DNA of 36,850 bases from contig MU835727.1 in the NCBI GenBank assembly GCA_029204225.1, positions 1 to 36,850 of the forward strand. The letters are read 5' to 3'. The notes beneath the pieces are model-generated. The model saw nothing but the letters and a program-made list of their open reading frames with translations. It did not search any database and was not told the DNA's origin. The translations under genes were made by a program, and so were the position numbers. Source of the stretch: Diphasiastrum complanatum. Taxonomy: Eukaryota > Streptophyta > Lycopodiopsida > Lycopodiales > Lycopodiaceae. This document shows, in pieces, positions 10,694 through 23,751 of this stretch. Position 1 is the stretch's first letter. Each line of letters begins with the position of its first letter.

Positions 10694-10954
10694 TGTCAAA
10701 TTTCAGAGAAAAGGACTGAATTTGATCTACAAATGATCACAAAGGGTTTGTGTTGACCTTCTAGATTCCTACAATCTAGGACCTAGCTCCTATAATTTAG
10801 GAGATGTCATATTAGACTCAAATGAAAGCTAATAAAAATGGATCTAAATATTACAAGTGTCATTTCACACATGTGGACAGGTCCTCACACGTGTGGATCC
10901 ACATAGATGTCAAAGATACATCAAAAACCATGTGAAAATTGCTAAATTTTAACA
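10694..10954 (-). mobile_element. 3' LTR of copia element A (internally deleted)
   Basis: A 261-bp LTR bounded on the plus strand by TGTCAAAT and TTTTAACA. It matches both ends of the 602-bp LTR at 17927-18528 but lacks about 340 bp that lie between roughly 17979 and 18322 there. The aligned parts differ at around a dozen positions by eye, suggesting an old insertion. One of the two adjacent CACACGTGTG boxes has become CACACATGTG. Confidence 0.92.
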
Positions 10955-10981
10955 CTACTCTTCATTTTTTACATGATACAA

Positions 10982-12959
10982 CTATAGTCTATTTACAACT
11001 CCTAAAGCTGATCTTAACTTGATAAATGAAGCCTTTGGCAAGGCTTTAGTGAGTAGATCAATAAGGCAATCTGAAGAAGACACATGATGTAGCTTGATCT
11101 CCTTTGCTTGAACCTTTTCCCTCACAAAATGGCGAGCAATCTCTATGTGCTTGCTCCTTGCATGGAATGTGGGATTGGTTGCTAATGCTTGGCTTGATTG
11201 GTTGTCACAAAATATTATTGGCTGCTCCTCGGCCTCCCTGACTTGCAACTCCACCAAAAGCCTCTTCAACCACAGGATTTTTTTTTTTGATTGTGGATGT
11301 TAGTGCCTTGTATTCCAATTCGATTGAAGACAGAGAAATAGTATCTTGCTTTTTGGAAAGCCAAGACACTATGCCATTGCAAAGGAAGGTAGCAAAAGCA
11401 CTTGTGGACCTCCTATCCTACAAAATCACCATTCGAATATGCCCTTAAGGCAAGATTAGATCCATCATATAAAATGCCAAAGTTCTTGGTGGCCGAGATG
11501 TACCTCAACACCCTTTTTGCATTTTTCCAATGACAAACCAATGGATTTTGCATAGATTGGCTAAGTTTACCTACACTATAACTTCGAGATCAGGCCTAGT
11601 TATAGTAAGATAGATCAAAGAGCCTACAAGTCTCCTATATAGTGTCATGTCCTCAAAGGATGCTTCATCATCACTATTGGAAACTTTTACATTTTGCTCC
11701 ATAGGAGTTTCTACTCCTTTACAATCTTTCATTTCAAACTTTTCTAAAATAGAAGAAGCATATTTGGATTGACAAATAAAACTCAAATCCTTGCCTCTTG
11801 AAACTTATATTCCTAATATGAAATGAAGATTACCAAGGTCCACCATCTTAAACTCTTTAAACAATGCTACTTTCACTTCTTGTATACCATCATGATCATT
11901 TCCACTAAGGATAATGTCATTCACATACAAAATTAGAATAATGATCTTACCATCATTAAATCTTAAGTACAAAGAAGGATCATATGCACTTACAATCAAC
12001 CTAGAGTACCAAGCTCTAGGTGCTTGCTTAAGCCCATAAAGGCTTCTTAGCAACAAACACACTTTTTCCTCTTGATCTTCTTTTATTAAGCCCTCAACTT
12101 GCCTCATGAAGATCTCCTCTTCCAAATATCCATTGAGAAATGCATTAGTCACATCAAGTTGAAATAGAGGCCAATCTACAGATCCATTTGCACTCAAGTG
12201 GTTTTCTTCCATGAGGAAGATCCACAAGCTTCCATGTACGATTCTCCATAAGAGCATCATACTCCTTTTGCATGGCATCCCTCCATTCTTGTGACTCGCC
12301 TCTTCAAAGCAACTTGGCTCATCAAACATAGAAGTTAGAAAAGTGTAAGAGGTAAGTGAATGAAGATCTTCCCTTTGTTCACCTTTGTCAACATAGGTGA
12401 GCCTTGAAGGCTCGGCCTTCCTTCTTGTAGATCTCCTTGGAGTCCTCGGATCTTGAGATGGATCTTCAAGATCTTGATCACATGTAGCCTCCTCCTCAAA
12501 CCTTGCAAGATCCTTGACATAAGATGGATTAGAAGCTTTCTCATTCAACTTGTAGTAGTTACCTTCATCAAAAGTAACATCTCTACTCACTTGAATCTTT
12601 TTAGTGATTGGATTATAGACTCTATATCCTTTGCTATTTTCAACATAACCGACAAAGATCCCTTTTATAGAAGTAGGATCATCCTTTTTTCTTGTATCTA
12701 ATGCTTGAATAACATAGCAAGTAGATCAAAAAATTCTTAGATCTTTAAGATTCGGCTTCTTACAAAATAGAGCCTCACAAGATGTTATGCCTCCAATGGG
12801 CTTACATGGCAATCTATTACACAAATAAGTTGCACAAATAATAGCCTCTCCCCAAAAGGACTTAGGTAGAGATGCATCTAACCTCAAAGCCTTATCACAC
12901 TCACAAAATGTTCTATTCATCCTCTCGGCTATACCATTTTGTTGAGGACTATAAGTACA
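10982..12959 (-). pseudogene. Element A pol remnant: integrase C-term, RT, RNase H
   Basis: This is the 3' half of a Ty1/copia pol. From 12959 leftwards the order is: SPQQNGIAERMNRTF at the integrase core end; an SKGYRVYNPITKK integrase C-terminal block; RT with [28 protein letters not shown] and YVND; VGSLIYLTITRPDL; and RNase H with FCDNQSSQALATNP and DLLTKALPK. It is broken. A stop follows KDLRIF (near 12726). The RT lacks about 45 codons, because GSVD joins directly to WPLFQLD and the usual KARLVAKGY block is gone. The catalytic YVDD reads YVND. Further stops and frameshifts lie at 11270-11805. Integrase upstream of SPQQNG is replaced by element B. Confidence 0.9.
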
Positions 12960-13760
12960 TGTAAGTTCTCTCTATCACGAAAGCCTTTGACTTGTTTCAT
13001 GTTCGTCCTCTCTTCTAATTCGCAAAAAATTTTCTGTCTATGAATTTTCTTTTCATGCGGAAGCTCTTACGGGATCCCAGACACTCGACTATGCATCACA
13101 GATCATGTTTTATTATAGCAATCAAGAGACACAGCACAAGGCCAAGAGATACATGAAATAGAGCGATTATATCGTCAATTTGGTTTTAGAGCGAGATCGT
13201 CAGTGTCTCGCTCGTTGGCGGAATGACTCTCTGCTCTTTCGTTGTGTTCTGCTCGTTGGCAGATTTTCATGCACAGCTATAATATTTTTTGCGAGTCTTA
13301 CTCTATTCGCTACGTCTCTCTCTGTTTCTTATGTATTCACTATCTCTTTTTTTCTTTTTCTTTTTCTCTTCTTTTATTATAATCTAGAGAGAATCGTTTA
13401 TACTTCCACTATGTGGAGTTTACAAGATAGCTAAACGTAGAATCACAAGACTAGTTAACGCTAATCATCTAGTTAGTTAGTCTCCGTCGTTGCTATTTGT
13501 TTTAGTTGGGCATGAAGCCCGTTGAGCTGCCAGTTGGCAGCGCGAAGGATTTCTCTTCGTTTGTTTCATTCTTTTTGTTTCTTTTCGTAGTCTTCGTTCT
13601 GTGCCCCTTTTGCGGTTTGTGGTCCCGGAGGTGTGTTTATGATTCGCGAATCATTCGTGCTTCAAGTCAAAGACATGGTGACTTTCGCGAATTGTTCTCG
13701 TTCGATCTTCGTGTCTTGTTCGTGCTGCGACAAAGTTGCAGGAGTTCACCATTTCTGACA
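12960..13760 (-). mobile_element. 3' LTR of copia element B
   Basis: This is an 801-bp LTR. On the plus strand it starts TGTAAGTTCTC and ends TTTCTGACA, so the sense strand has TGT...ACA ends. It lies next to a polypurine tract at 13761-13769. It abuts element A integrase coding sequence, whose last five bases (GTACA, 12955-12959) would be one target-site copy. The second copy is lost with B's other end. It holds a perfect 16-bp palindrome, ATGATTCGCGAATCAT, at 13639-13654. Confidence 0.85.
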
Positions 13761-13769
13761 CTCCCTCTT
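13761..13769 (-). other. Polypurine tract of element B
   Basis: AAGAGGGAG on the minus strand lies immediately before the LTR start TGTCAGAAATGG. This is the second-strand primer site and fixes the LTR boundary. Confidence 0.8.
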
Positions 13770-15230
13770 GAACCTTGCAGCTTTGGAAATTCAATCCAAT
13801 TGTCTCTCTTTGCTTGGTAAAGAGTGGCTTGTCAAGCGGTTTCGTGAGGAGATCTGCAATTATACTTTCTGATTTTATGAACTGGACCTGGACCTCTCCT
13901 TTCGAGATCAAATCTCAAATGTGATGGTACTTCAGAGGAATGTGCTTCATCTTTGAATGGAAGACAGGATCCTAGGACAGATAGATGGCACTCTGGGAGT
14001 CCATCATCATCATGCTTGGCCCCTCTTGTGGTATCCCGATTGCCTCTAACATCATCTGCAGCCACACTACCTCATTTGCCACTTTCGAGGCTGCGACATA
14101 CTTAGCTTCGCAAGAGGATTGAGCTATCAGGGTTTGCTTTTTGCATATCCAGCTGATTGCAGCTCCGCACACCATCCTCCAGTAATGGACTTGCTATCAT
14201 CCTTGCAGCTCACCCAGCTCGCATCACTGTAGTGATACAGCTCGAATCCTTTCTCCTCGTTTCTAGCTCTGTAGGTTAATCCAATATTCTGGGTACCCTT
14301 CAAATACTGTAGGATTCGTTTGGCCATTTTCCACTGTGCTAGACCAGGATTGGAACAGAATTGAAACAATGCGTAAACAGAGAAGGTCAGATCCGTTCTG
14401 GTACAGATTGTCAAGTACATTAGACTCCCGATTAAGTTTTGGTAGGGTATACCTACCATCTTCTGTTCTTTCTCTTCTGTTTTTGGACAATCCTGTTTCA
14501 TGAGCTTGGTTCCAACTATCATTGGTGTGGCTTTCTCTTTGCAGTCCATCATGTGGTACTGCTTCAGCACTTTTCTAGAATATTATGACTGACTCAAGTG
14601 CATTTCACCATTTGTTCGATCTCTTCTGATCTCCAGTCCTAGGCATTTTGTTGCTTCTCCAAGATCTGTGATTTCGTAGCTTTTAGAAATCTGACTTTTC
14701 GTGTCTTTGATCAGCATCAAGGAATTTCATATCATCAACGAATCATCCACAAAAATGGTCAGTATCACAAAATCCTTTCCTACTCTTTTGATGTAGACAT
14801 TACAGGCTGATTGAGTAGGGTTGAAGTCTAGAGACTTCAGAAGACCATCAAGCTTTTTGTACCAGGCCCGTGATGCCTGTTTTAGACCGTAGATGCATCT
14901 CTGCAATCAACAGACATATTGTCTGTTGTCGGGGTCTTCATAGCCTTCAGGTTGCTTCATGAAGATTTCCTCCTCTAGATCTCCATGGAGAAAGGCTGTT
15001 TTCACGTCAATCTGGTGAATTTTCAGATTGTACTGTGTGGCGTATGCAAGGAGTAGCCTTATGCTTGTCATCTTCACCATGGGCGAATATGTGTTGAAAT
15101 AGTCAACACCATATCTCTGCGTGTAGCCCTTTGCGACAAGCCTTGCCTTGTAGCGGCCAATAGTGCCATCTAATTTTAGCTTTTTCTTGTACACCCACTT
15201 GCAGTCAACTATTTTCCTGTTTTTTGGCAA
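13770..15230 (-). pseudogene. Element B RT and RNase H remnant
   Basis: This is the Ty1/copia RT-RNase H region. It starts with PLPKNRKIVDCKWVYKKK, YKARLVAKGYTQ and HQIDVKTAFLHG. An in-frame TGA after QYVC breaks the frame, which then continues as YGLKQASRAWYKKL and FVDD (variant of YVDD). RNase H follows with GSLMYLTI, SDASWVSCKDDSKS, SSCEAKYVAASKVANEVVWL and DSQSAIYLS, ending with DLLTKPLDKPLF. A TGA at 13917-13915 stands where an Arg is expected (HHI-stop-DLISKGEV). It joins protease sequence within about 20 bp at its right end, so the integrase domain has been lost. Confidence 0.9.
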
Positions 15231-15250
15231 TGGAGCTGATCTTCGGTTTT

Positions 15251-16255
15251 TTATGCACTTAATATGCTTTCAGGGTTGCTGATTATTTTGGCCTGGTAGA
15301 GATTTCCTTCTCTGCATCCGACCGTCAGCAACTTGTTTGTTGTTTTCTCGATCATACGGCAAGTGTTGCCATTGAACAAAACTCGAATGCCTAGATCTGC
15401 CATCTTGGATACATATAGCAGATCATTTCTAAGTGAGGGCACATAGAGTGCTCCTGACAACTCTGCTTGGCCTGACAGTGTTCGTAGCTGTAGAGAGCCG
15501 ATGCCTTTGACATTGTGTCTGCTTCCATCGCCTAGAATCACTGCTCTGTCATTTTCGAGTTCGCGAAAGTTGATCAAGATCTTCTTGTTGCAGGTTATGT
15601 GAGATGTTGCTCCTGAATCGATGACTACATCGTAGTTGTGTTCAGAGTAGCTTGTCAAAGTTTCGTCGAGTATCGTGAAAGCTTCGTCACCTCTTTCAGA
15701 ATCCTTTAATGACTCTGCAACATTTGCCTTTTCATCTTTGTTTTTCCTTTTTGGGTTGAATCTGCAGTCGTATGCAGAATGCCCTTTCTTCTTGCAGTGC
15801 ACGCAAGGTATTGCTAGATTGAACCAGCATTTGCTGGTCGTATGGCCTGGTTTGTGGCAGTGATCGCAGGAAGAAGATTGTTGATTTGAGGACTTCATCT
15901 TCTCTAATCTTGGCTTGTTTTTGTTCTTCTTCTTTCCTTTCGTGAAGAGAGCCTTTTCTTGTTCACTTCTTCCCTCTCCTTCGTCTCTCATCAGTCTCTC
16001 ATCAGCGACAAGACTTACTGCTTTGACGAATGTCATATCTAGTAGACTTAGTCTCAGCAGCTGATAGGATGTCGATAGAGATTTCATAAAGTACATCAGT
16101 TGCTCTGGTGCTGGGACCTGGTGGTCCTATCCTGATGCAGCGAGTTGAGCGAAGATTGTTCTGATCTTCTCAACATGTTGATCTAACTGGTTGTCATCCC
16201 ATTGTATGGATTGTAGCTGATTGTGAAGGTGCATGACTGAAGCTGTAGTCCAAGA
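15251..16255 (-). pseudogene. Element B gag (3' part) and protease
   Basis: The C-terminal part of copia gag is followed by protease. Gag reads HNQLQSIQWDDNQLDQHVEK near 16200. A TAG stop at about 16130 is followed by an open frame (ATG at 16096) containing two zinc knuckles, CDHCHKPGHTTSKC and CVHCKKKGHSAYDC, and the protease motif VIDSGATSHIT. The frame ends at 15251, just after the REGNLYQAK block that normally precedes integrase. The gag N-terminus, PBS and 5' LTR are absent. The right border joins element A protease near 16255. Confidence 0.88.
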
Positions 16256-17325
16256 CTTAAGAGAATAGTTCCCACTCCATCTATTCTACATTCTTGATCA
16301 CTTGCTGTTAGAATAGACTTTTTACAACCTACAAAATGTACAAGAGTTGAGAAAAAATCCTTTTGGAATGTCATGTGGGAACTAGCCCCACTATCAATCC
16401 ACCATGTGTCATTGGAGTATCTCTTGGATGTTGATGTAGAAGCCATCAAGGATGAATCCATTTCATCCTCATCTTCCTCAAGAGTGAGCTTGCCTTGTTT
16501 GCTCTCTCCTTGTGCATTCTTCTTCTTGAAACACTCGGTTGCAAAGTGCCCCTTCTTTCCACAAAAGAAGCACTTGATCTTTTTACCTTTGGAGCTTGAT
16601 GATTGATCATCACTTTTGGTCTCCTTTTGTTGGATCTTCTTCTTTGACTTTGCCTTTCCTTTGCTTGAGAAGTTGGCCTTCTCATCACCATCATGCAACT
16701 TCAAGGATCCAATCCTTTGCTTGACATGAAGGATCCTACTCTCCTCGGCCACAAGCACACTATGGAGCTTGTCAATGGAAGGTAGTGCATCTTGAATAGC
16801 AAATCTTTGTACAAGATTGGAAAACTCATCTCCAAGACCATTCAAAATTATTTGAACAAGTTCATCATCATGAATACCCTCACTAATGATGGAAAGTTCT
16901 TTGTTGAGAGATTTTATTCTCAAGATATACTCTTGAGCACTCTCATCACTCCCTCTAATGCTTTGAATAACTTTGTTTCTAATCATAAGCACTCTAGAGG
17001 TATTTTTGGATTCATAAATCCCTTTAAGGTAGTCCCATGCCTCCTTGGCCGAGGTACAAGATGCCACTTCCTTTAGAAGTTCATTACTAACATTCATTTT
17101 TAGACAATGTAATGCTAGTCTAGCTCTCCTTTTGTACCTCACTAGATCTTGCCCTCCTTGAGGTTCTTCTTCCTCTCCTATGACAAGATGATACATTTCT
17201 TGGAGCACAAGTAGTGACTCCATTCTCACTTTCCAAGTTGAATAATTATTAGAATTTAGCCTTTCACTAGCCTCAAGAAGATAGGCTCCAATTGAACCCA
17301 TTTTATCTAGTAACAAGTACAACAA
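16256..17325 (-). pseudogene. Element A gag and start of protease
   Basis: This is a nearly intact copia gag reading from an ATG at 17325. It begins with YLLEASERLNSNNYSTWKVR (a UBN2-type gag domain), continues through CTSAKEAWDYLKGIYES, has one zinc knuckle CFFCGKKGHFATEC, then the protease motif WWIDSGASSHMT. The open frame runs on to 16183, but the last 20-25 codons are element B gag in a different frame, so the A product is chimeric at its end. The rest of A protease and most of its integrase are missing. A leader of about 600 bp separates the ATG from the PBS. Confidence 0.9.
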
Positions 17326-17911
17326 ATGTACTATTCAAAGGCTCTCCCTTCTCTCTTTCTCAGAATTTAGCTACAATGTTACTCTCTTGAATCTCACAAG
17401 ACTCAAGAAGCAAGATCTATAATGATCTTGAACTCAAAAAGATTTGGAAAAATGTAATCTACACAATCTATTCACTTAGAAGCTTGGATTTGACTCTTGG
17501 AAGTGCCAATGCCTTCCAATGGTGTTTAGAATGGTTTTAGTTTCACTCTTGAACTAGAAAACATAAGCCTCAAACCCTCTCTCAAGGATTTGTAGGTTTG
17601 ATTAAGCTTCTAATGCCATTTACTCATCAAATCTATAATGGAAAAAATGGATTTTCATAAGCACATCACTAGTTTCACTCTTCACAACTTCTTTGAAGCT
17701 CAAAAATTAAAAAAAAACACAAAGTTTTGGTGAAAGTACAACTCCAGCAGCTTCTCACACATGTGAGAAGTACATCTAAACTTTACACACTAATCTGAAC
17801 CTCAACATTACAAGTAAACTATTAGAAAAGGTCGCCCTCCTTCAAAATGAATCTAGCACCAATGCTTTCACCAAAATGAAGATTTTTGGATCATCAACTA
17901 AGCTCTTTGAC

Positions 17912-17926
17912 TTGGCTCTGATACCA
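17912..17926 (-). other. Primer binding site of element A (initiator tRNA-Met)
   Basis: TGGTATCAGAGCCAA on the minus strand lies directly beside the LTR end (TTTTACA). It is the standard copia PBS complementary to the 3' end of plant initiator Met-tRNA. It fixes both the orientation (minus) and the LTR border. Confidence 0.95.
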
Positions 17927-18528
17927 TGTAAAATTTTAGAGAAAAGGACTGAATTTAACTACAAATGATCACAAAGAGTGGTTGGTAGCTTGGGATCTTG
18001 ATCTATATCAAGACTAGCTTCCAAATCTAGCTTCTACTTGATAATCTTTGTGATTCCAAGCAAGAACAATAAAAAATGATGATCCACGGCTTCACACGTG
18101 TGAAGTACAGCTACTGTACGGCCTGATAACAGAGAAATGTTTACTAAACATTTACTAAGAATTCATCCACTTAGCTCAATAATGGATCCATCATGGATCA
18201 AGTACATAATCATCATAATCTCTCTCTAAGCTACATCCAGCATGTGTGGGACATCTCATTGTACTTATCCATATCCACTTTGGATAAGATCTATCAAGTT
18301 TGCCACATCATCCATTGGTGGTTTGTGTTGACCTTCTAGACTCCTACAATCTAGGACCTAACTCCAATAATTTAGGAGATGTCATATTAGACTCAAATGA
18401 AAGCTAATAAAAATGGATCTGAATATTACAATCTCATTTCACACGTGTGGACAGGTCCTCACACGTGTGGATCCACATAGATGTCAAAGATACAACAAAA
18501 ACCATGTGAAAATTGCTAAATTCTAACA
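17927..18528 (-). mobile_element. 5' LTR of copia element A
   Basis: A full-length 602-bp LTR with plus-strand ends TGTAAAATTTT and TTCTAACA. It contains three CACACGTGTG boxes (18440-18449, 18460-18469, and one inside CTTCACACGTGTGAAG at 18090-18105). These are palindromic G-box cores of the kind bound by plant bZIP/bHLH factors. The following 5 bp (AATTG) are the right target duplication. Confidence 0.93.
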
Positions 18529-18533
18529 AATTG
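18529..18533. repeat. Target site duplication AATTG, right copy (element A)
   Basis: Identical to the 5 bp at 10689-10693 on the far side of the composite element. Confidence 0.9.
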
Positions 18534-20711
<2,178 letters not shown>

Positions 20712-20867
20712 TCTCGTTCTTTAGTGGATTTGAGTTCGATCTGACACCATAGCCAAGAGTTGACAAAGCTAGATGACAATGAGATAGTGGCTTATTTCTT
20801 CGAAGCTAATCGCCATCCCAAAAAGAGATAAAGATATCCCACAGGCCAATCTCTCATTATGTTCTCC

Positions 20868-21100
20868 TTTGGTCGAGATTTTCTCTGACCTGGCTCAGTC
20901 GAGACTCAACTCCTCCCTCATATTCGGTCAAGATTTTCTCTCTCTCCTCACGCCCTTTCTCTCTCCTTCATTGGTCGAGATTTCAGATTCCCTGTTTTGG
21001 TTGACACCTCTCTCTCTCAACCCTTCCATGTTTCAGTTTCGGTCGAGATCTCTCTCTCTCTCTCTTACCCTTCCCTATGTCAGTTGAGATGTCTCCGTCT
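20868..21100. repeat. Degenerate CT-rich array with recurring GGTCGAGAT
   Basis: The phrase GGTCGAGAT and variants (AGTCGAGAC, GGTCAAGAT, AGTTGAGAT) recur about every 30-50 bases. Each is followed by a CTCTCT-rich filler and often by CCCTTCC. It looks like a decayed tandem repeat grown from simple sequence. Confidence 0.6.
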
Positions 21101-22459
21101 CTACCCTTCCCTGTGTCGTGTGATTCCTCTCTCTAGCCCCTCTCCCTGTCTGTGAGCCACAGACTTCGTGGCCTCTTCTAGAATATTCCTTGTTTGATTT
21201 TCTTGGAATATTCTTTATTTTCATTTTTGTGCCCAATGAAAAAAAATATATATATATATATTTTCCGTCTTTGTCCAAATGTTTTTAACGGTCCGAGTTT
21301 CTTCCTCGAGCACATGGGAGATTCTTCCAAATAACCGACATAAAAAAAATACCGTCAAATTTCAGGATTTTTTACGGCTTAATTTTTTTTCACGGTCCAA
21401 TGCTCCAATGAGACCAAATTTTTTAAAGTAAAGGCCCCTTTCTAAGTTGTTAGTTCCCCTGTCTTCGTGTAGCCTTAACTTTTGCGTTTAACGTCGGAAT
21501 TCAGTGCTTTAAGAACAAAAATTGCTCAGTTCACTACGTTGAGTACAATGGTCATCATTTCTTCATCATTATGTATTTCTTATTTTTAATTTTATTTTAG
21601 TTGTTTACACTTTATGTTTTATTCAGTCAATTGACCACATCTCATCCGTTTGAGCTCGGATTTCAGTGCTGTAGAAAGCAAACTTCATTAGCTCAACAAG
21701 ATTGTCAGTGTAGAAGTCTCATTTGGATCAAAATTTGACTTTTTGATAAGTCCTTTTTACTTGCTCTAATAAAAAAACTCATGCCTATTGTCACCGCTTA
21801 ACTGCACCTTGTTAAAATTGGTTTCCATACCATTTCCAAATTCTTCCCAAGATTGCAATCCACAGTTACAAGATTTAGTTATTCCACATCGACTCTAATG
21901 GATTGACATTATGAACAAGAGGATGACGATCAATCATATTGTGATGACGATTGTGACAATGATGTGGAGGAATATTGGAATCAAGGTGATGATTACATCG
22001 AAGATTATGACCAAGGCATTAGGGGATATTAGAACTCAAAATGGGCCCTTTGTCAAGATGCTATTTTTGACTTCGCATGCTTTCAACGCTTATGTGTCCC
22101 AATGACTGGTGTCCATCTGTGACAAACTGTAATAGTGGTTGATGAACGAAAATTGTATTTAACTTTTCCGGTTTCGTGATTTTCAAATATCCCGCCGGGC
22201 AGAACAAACAATTGTGATTGGACCACAATTATTGCCCAAATACTCTTATGTTGCCCGTCATTGTTCACTCGAGGTTGATTTGACATCAATAGTCATAAAC
22301 TGTGGTTAACTAATCCTTGTAGCTAAGAAACTTCTTGTCATTCATAGGTATACCTCTCATTTTCTTCATTCTATCTCTCATTCTCTTGTCATTCTTAGGT
22401 TTACCTCACAATCTCTACATTCTCTCCGATCTCAGCCTGCGTACTCGTATTTTCGACTA
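21101..22459. other. Non-coding, with one short acidic open stretch
   Basis: An AT tract lies at about 21246-21261. From about 21905 to 22029 one plus-strand frame encodes a short very acidic, Asp/Tyr-rich peptide ending at TAG. I do not recognise it. Nothing else is seen. Confidence 0.35.
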
Positions 22460-22577
22460 ATGGCCACACATAATCAGAGACCAAGAGGAACCATTGATGC
22501 AATCAATATTTGCAATGAAAAAAATGCAGAAGATCAATGGATACCAAAAATATATCGAAAATATCAATGGATCTTGA

Positions 22578-22749
22578 TGCATCCCTCTGCAAAAGGCTCA
22601 TTCCGAAAAAGGAAAAGATCGGATAACATATATAGAAGCTCTTGGAAAGGCCGGTCAATCTATCACGAAAGTTCTAGATCAGCATGCTTATCTTCACAAT
22701 GAGCTCAACATTTATGATCTGAATCCAAATGATAGAAGGAAATGCAATT
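22578..22749 (+). pseudogene. Possible orphan exon with splice donor, unidentified
   Basis: An open frame of 57 codons plus one base, following a TGA at 22575-22577, ends at a consensus donor GTAAGT (22750). A pyrimidine-rich acceptor (TTGGTTTTGCAG) ends at 22832. Joining across them keeps the frame for a further 17 codons to a TAA, and creates a Cys-Asn-Tyr-Cys pair at the junction followed by an FNRLQE block. That resembles the start of a BED-type zinc finger found in plant hAT-like transposases, but the later Cys/His ligands are not seen. Frame breaks upstream suggest a decayed gene. The family assignment is weak. Confidence 0.3.
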
Positions 22750-22889
22750 GTAAGTTTTCAAATTCAATTTCTTTGAATTTAGCATTTTCTTTAGATCATA
22801 TTTTTCTTGAGATGTTTTTGTTGGTTTTGCAGATTGTATCCATCAAATTTCTTTGAATGGCAATCAGTTCAATCGATTGCAGGAATAAT

Positions 22890-23751
22890 CGATGTCATAC
22901 ATTTGGATATTGGTATTTTACAAATGGAATGGAGTTCTTAACTCGCACCTTGCACAATCAAAACGGGAAGGATCTACTAGCTTAAATATGTGAATGTGTC
23001 TTAAATGGACAGAGGCTTAGGAGACTCTTAAAATGCTCTTAAAAAGGTTAAATAGACTAAGATCTAGCTTCAAGTGCTATGAGGAGAGGAGAAACACACA
23101 ACTTATCAAGGCAGAGTCACAATTTCTATGATGAAATTGGGTTCTATTTTTTTTTAGAAAAAATCAAGTCTGAATAGATAGAAACAAATTTCATACTTGC
23201 AAATCAGGCAACTTCTAGAAAGAGGCTCGTATCTTTCAGCCTTGTACCCATCCTATTATAATCAAGCACAACATATGCCTCCGCCGTTTGGTGTTTCATT
23301 TACCCCTGAAACCTTCTCCTTCTTCCATCACTCAACAAGCAATAACTAACTTAAAAAAATACGAGCAAGCTACCTTTCTAGTACTTCAGTGCTAGCAGAC
23401 ATGACCCACATTGTACCTGTTCAATGCCACCATGTGCAATCACTTCAGAGTAGATCAAATGCAGATCCATATCCTTATCCCCTACTATGGAAATTATGAA
23501 CAAAAGGCACGTTGAGATACAATTATATTGGGGTGATGGTCTATACAAGGCAACGCTTACAATAGGTTGAGATGGACCCAAACGAGGCTAACCACCCTTA
23601 AGTTTGAAGTTTGGAACAGTCAACACCAAACATTTAAAATGTTCAGCTAAAAATGATATATAGAGTCTTAACGGGAATAGTTGATCTGTCATATAGACAG
23701 TCAAATCAAAGTTCTCAATAATAATGTGAGCAAGGAAACTATTAAAATTCA
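22890..23751. other. Non-coding, no gene seen
   Basis: No motif, RNA gene or repeat that I can support. Confidence 0.35.

Noticed and set aside
13180-13820. Plus-strand frames of 84 and 104 codons
   Set aside because: They lie within the element B LTR and its pol end on the opposite strand, and show only hydrophobic low-complexity sequence.
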